A stretch of DNA of 43,224 bases from the NCBI GenBank assembly GCA_017550115.1, contig JAFYLR010000072.1:1-43224 (forward strand), written 5' to 3'. The translations under genes and the position numbers were made by a program. Each line of letters opens with the position of its first letter. The stretch's first letter is position 1. This document shows, piece after piece, positions 42,607-43,224 of the stretch. This DNA is from Clostridia bacterium (GTDB lineage: Bacteria > Bacillota > Clostridia > Oscillospirales > CAG-272). A model generated the notes under the pieces. The model worked only from the letters and a program-made list of their open reading frames with translations. It searched no databases and was not told the DNA's origin.

Positions 42607-42784
42607 TCTTTTCCCATCCAGACTTTACTGTCGGCACAGGGTTCTCACCTGTTCGGCACTCTCATTTTGAGTGTTTGCGGGCTTATTGAGATAAAAACGA
42701 TAGAACAGCAAAACTTTTACTTTTTCACTCTTCACTATTACCTCAAAACACCGCCGGTAAGGATTTTCACCTTCCTCAAAGATT
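42607..42784 (-). promoter_or_regulatory. FMN riboswitch (RFN element) of ribU
   Basis: The minus strand shows the RFN core: ATCTTTGAGGAAGGTGAAA, TCCTTACCGGCGGT, AAGCCCGC, GCCGAACAGGTGAGAACCC, and TGCCGACAGTAAAGTCTGGATGGGA. A variable arm of about 70 bases separates the second and third blocks. P1 is TCTTT/AAAGA, and its 3' strand overlaps the AGAGG ribosome binding site of ribU, so FMN probably blocks translation; no terminator lies between aptamer and gene. Confidence 0.95.
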
Positions 42785-42816
42785 ATGTTAAAAAATACAA
42801 ATATGATAATATCAGT

Positions 42817-42847
42817 GACGCCGAGGAAGCTATGCCACCTCGGCGTC
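42817..42847 (-). terminator. Terminator-like hairpin after tuf
   Basis: GACGCCGAGG (42817-42826) and CCTCGGCGTC (42838-42847) form a 10-bp GC-rich stem with an 11-base loop, 32 bases after the tuf stop. The following tract on the minus strand is only AT-rich. Confidence 0.7.
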
Positions 42848-42879
42848 CTGTATATTTTAAGTTAATATTTCAACTTAAA

Positions 42880-43224
42880 TTAAGCGTTGATCTTGGATAC
42901 GACACCAGAACCAACTGTTCTACCACCCTCACGGATAGCGAAACGGAGACCTTCCTCGATAGCGATAGGAGTGATAAGCTCAACGCTCATATCAACGTTA
43001 TCGCCAGGACGGCACATCTCAACGTCTGCAGGAAGATTGATAACACCTGTAACGTCAGTTGTTCTGAAGTAGAACTGAGGTCTGTAACCGGAGAAGAAGG
43101 GCTTAGAACGTCCGCCTTCTTTCTCTGTAAGAACGTAAACCTGACCCTCAAACTTTGTGTGGGGGTTTACGGAACCGGGCTTACAAAGAACCTGTCCACG
43201 CTCGATCTCGTCCTTAGCTACACC
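42880..43224 (-). CDS. tuf: Elongation factor Tu, C-terminal third, cut by window edge
   Basis: GTPase that delivers aminoacyl-tRNA to the ribosome. Only the last 114 residues and the stop are present; the 5' part lies beyond the right edge. The reading [90 protein letters not shown] is characteristic of the bacterial EF-Tu domain 3. The start and upstream neighbours cannot be seen. Confidence 0.98.
   Translation of the reverse strand, partial: GVAKDEIERGQVLCKPGSVNPHTKFEGQVYVLTEKEGGRSKPFFSGYRPQFYFRTTDVTGVINLPADVEMCRPGDNVDMSVELITPIAIEEGLRFAIREGGRTVGSGVVSKINA

Noticed and set aside
1..43224. Prophage, insertion sequence or defence island
   Set aside because: No transposase, integrase, attachment repeats, toxin-antitoxin or restriction genes were seen; the content is core metabolism, translation and envelope genes.

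Overview
The window is a stretch of chromosome from a low-to-moderate-GC Gram-positive bacterium of the class Clostridia, probably an uncultured gut-type Eubacteriales/Oscillospirales lineage (order inferred, not proven). The signs are strong GGAGG-type ribosome binding sites, sigma-A promoters of the form TTGACA-N17-TATAAT often carrying an upstream TRTG, SAM-I, FMN and L10-leader RNAs, and Firmicutes-type GalT, RecD2, TagO, PFL/ACT and Fur/rubrerythrin genes. Both edges cut genes: the C-terminal end of pgk on the left (gene on the minus strand) and the last third of tuf on the right.

Layout: 1-5951 holds pgk and a hisS - DJ-1 - CPBP protease - mltG minus-strand run. 6024-8466 is serC-serA. 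8553-11802 holds a ThyX-like gene, an RluA pseudouridine synthase and the ACT-PFL pair. 11831-17406 alternates strands: DUF6106-like protein (+), pepF (-), a membrane protein (+), an rRNA m5C methyltransferase (-) and a GreA-type factor (+), separated by bidirectional hairpins. 17363-19757 is a glycosyltransferase-CsaB fusion. 19783-21141 is rplJ-rplL with its autoregulatory leader. 21226-25968 is trpS - tagO - unknown - galT. 26050-34358 is the plus-strand block: threonine aldolase, TepA-like ClpP protease, Fur regulator, rubrerythrin, recA-recX, HAD phosphatase, PHP phosphoesterase, pepT and flavin reductase. 34362-43224 returns to the minus strand: pepD, mreB/mbl, comF, recD2, metK (SAM-I riboswitch), a COG2426 membrane protein, ribU (FMN riboswitch) and tuf.

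Functional themes: serine synthesis (serA/serC) and glycolysis (pgk); cell envelope (mltG, tagO, the CsaB fusion, mreB); translation (hisS, trpS, rplJ/L, tuf, RNA modification); peptide breakdown (pepF, pepT, pepD); oxidative stress (Fur/PerR plus rubrerythrin); DNA repair (recA/recX, recD2); and vitamin/cofactor control by riboswitches (metK, ribU).

No tRNA, rRNA, CRISPR array, insertion sequence, prophage or defence island was seen. No gene-free stretch exceeds 300 bases; the longest gaps (about 250-300 bases, upstream of rplJ, trpS, metK and ribU) hold promoters and leader RNAs. I found no clearly new multi-gene system. The most interesting items are a terminator embedded in a convergent coding sequence, the GT4-CsaB fusion, a ThyX-like protein lacking the ThyX signature, a repeat-built acidic tail on L10, and extra pairing elements around the metK riboswitch.
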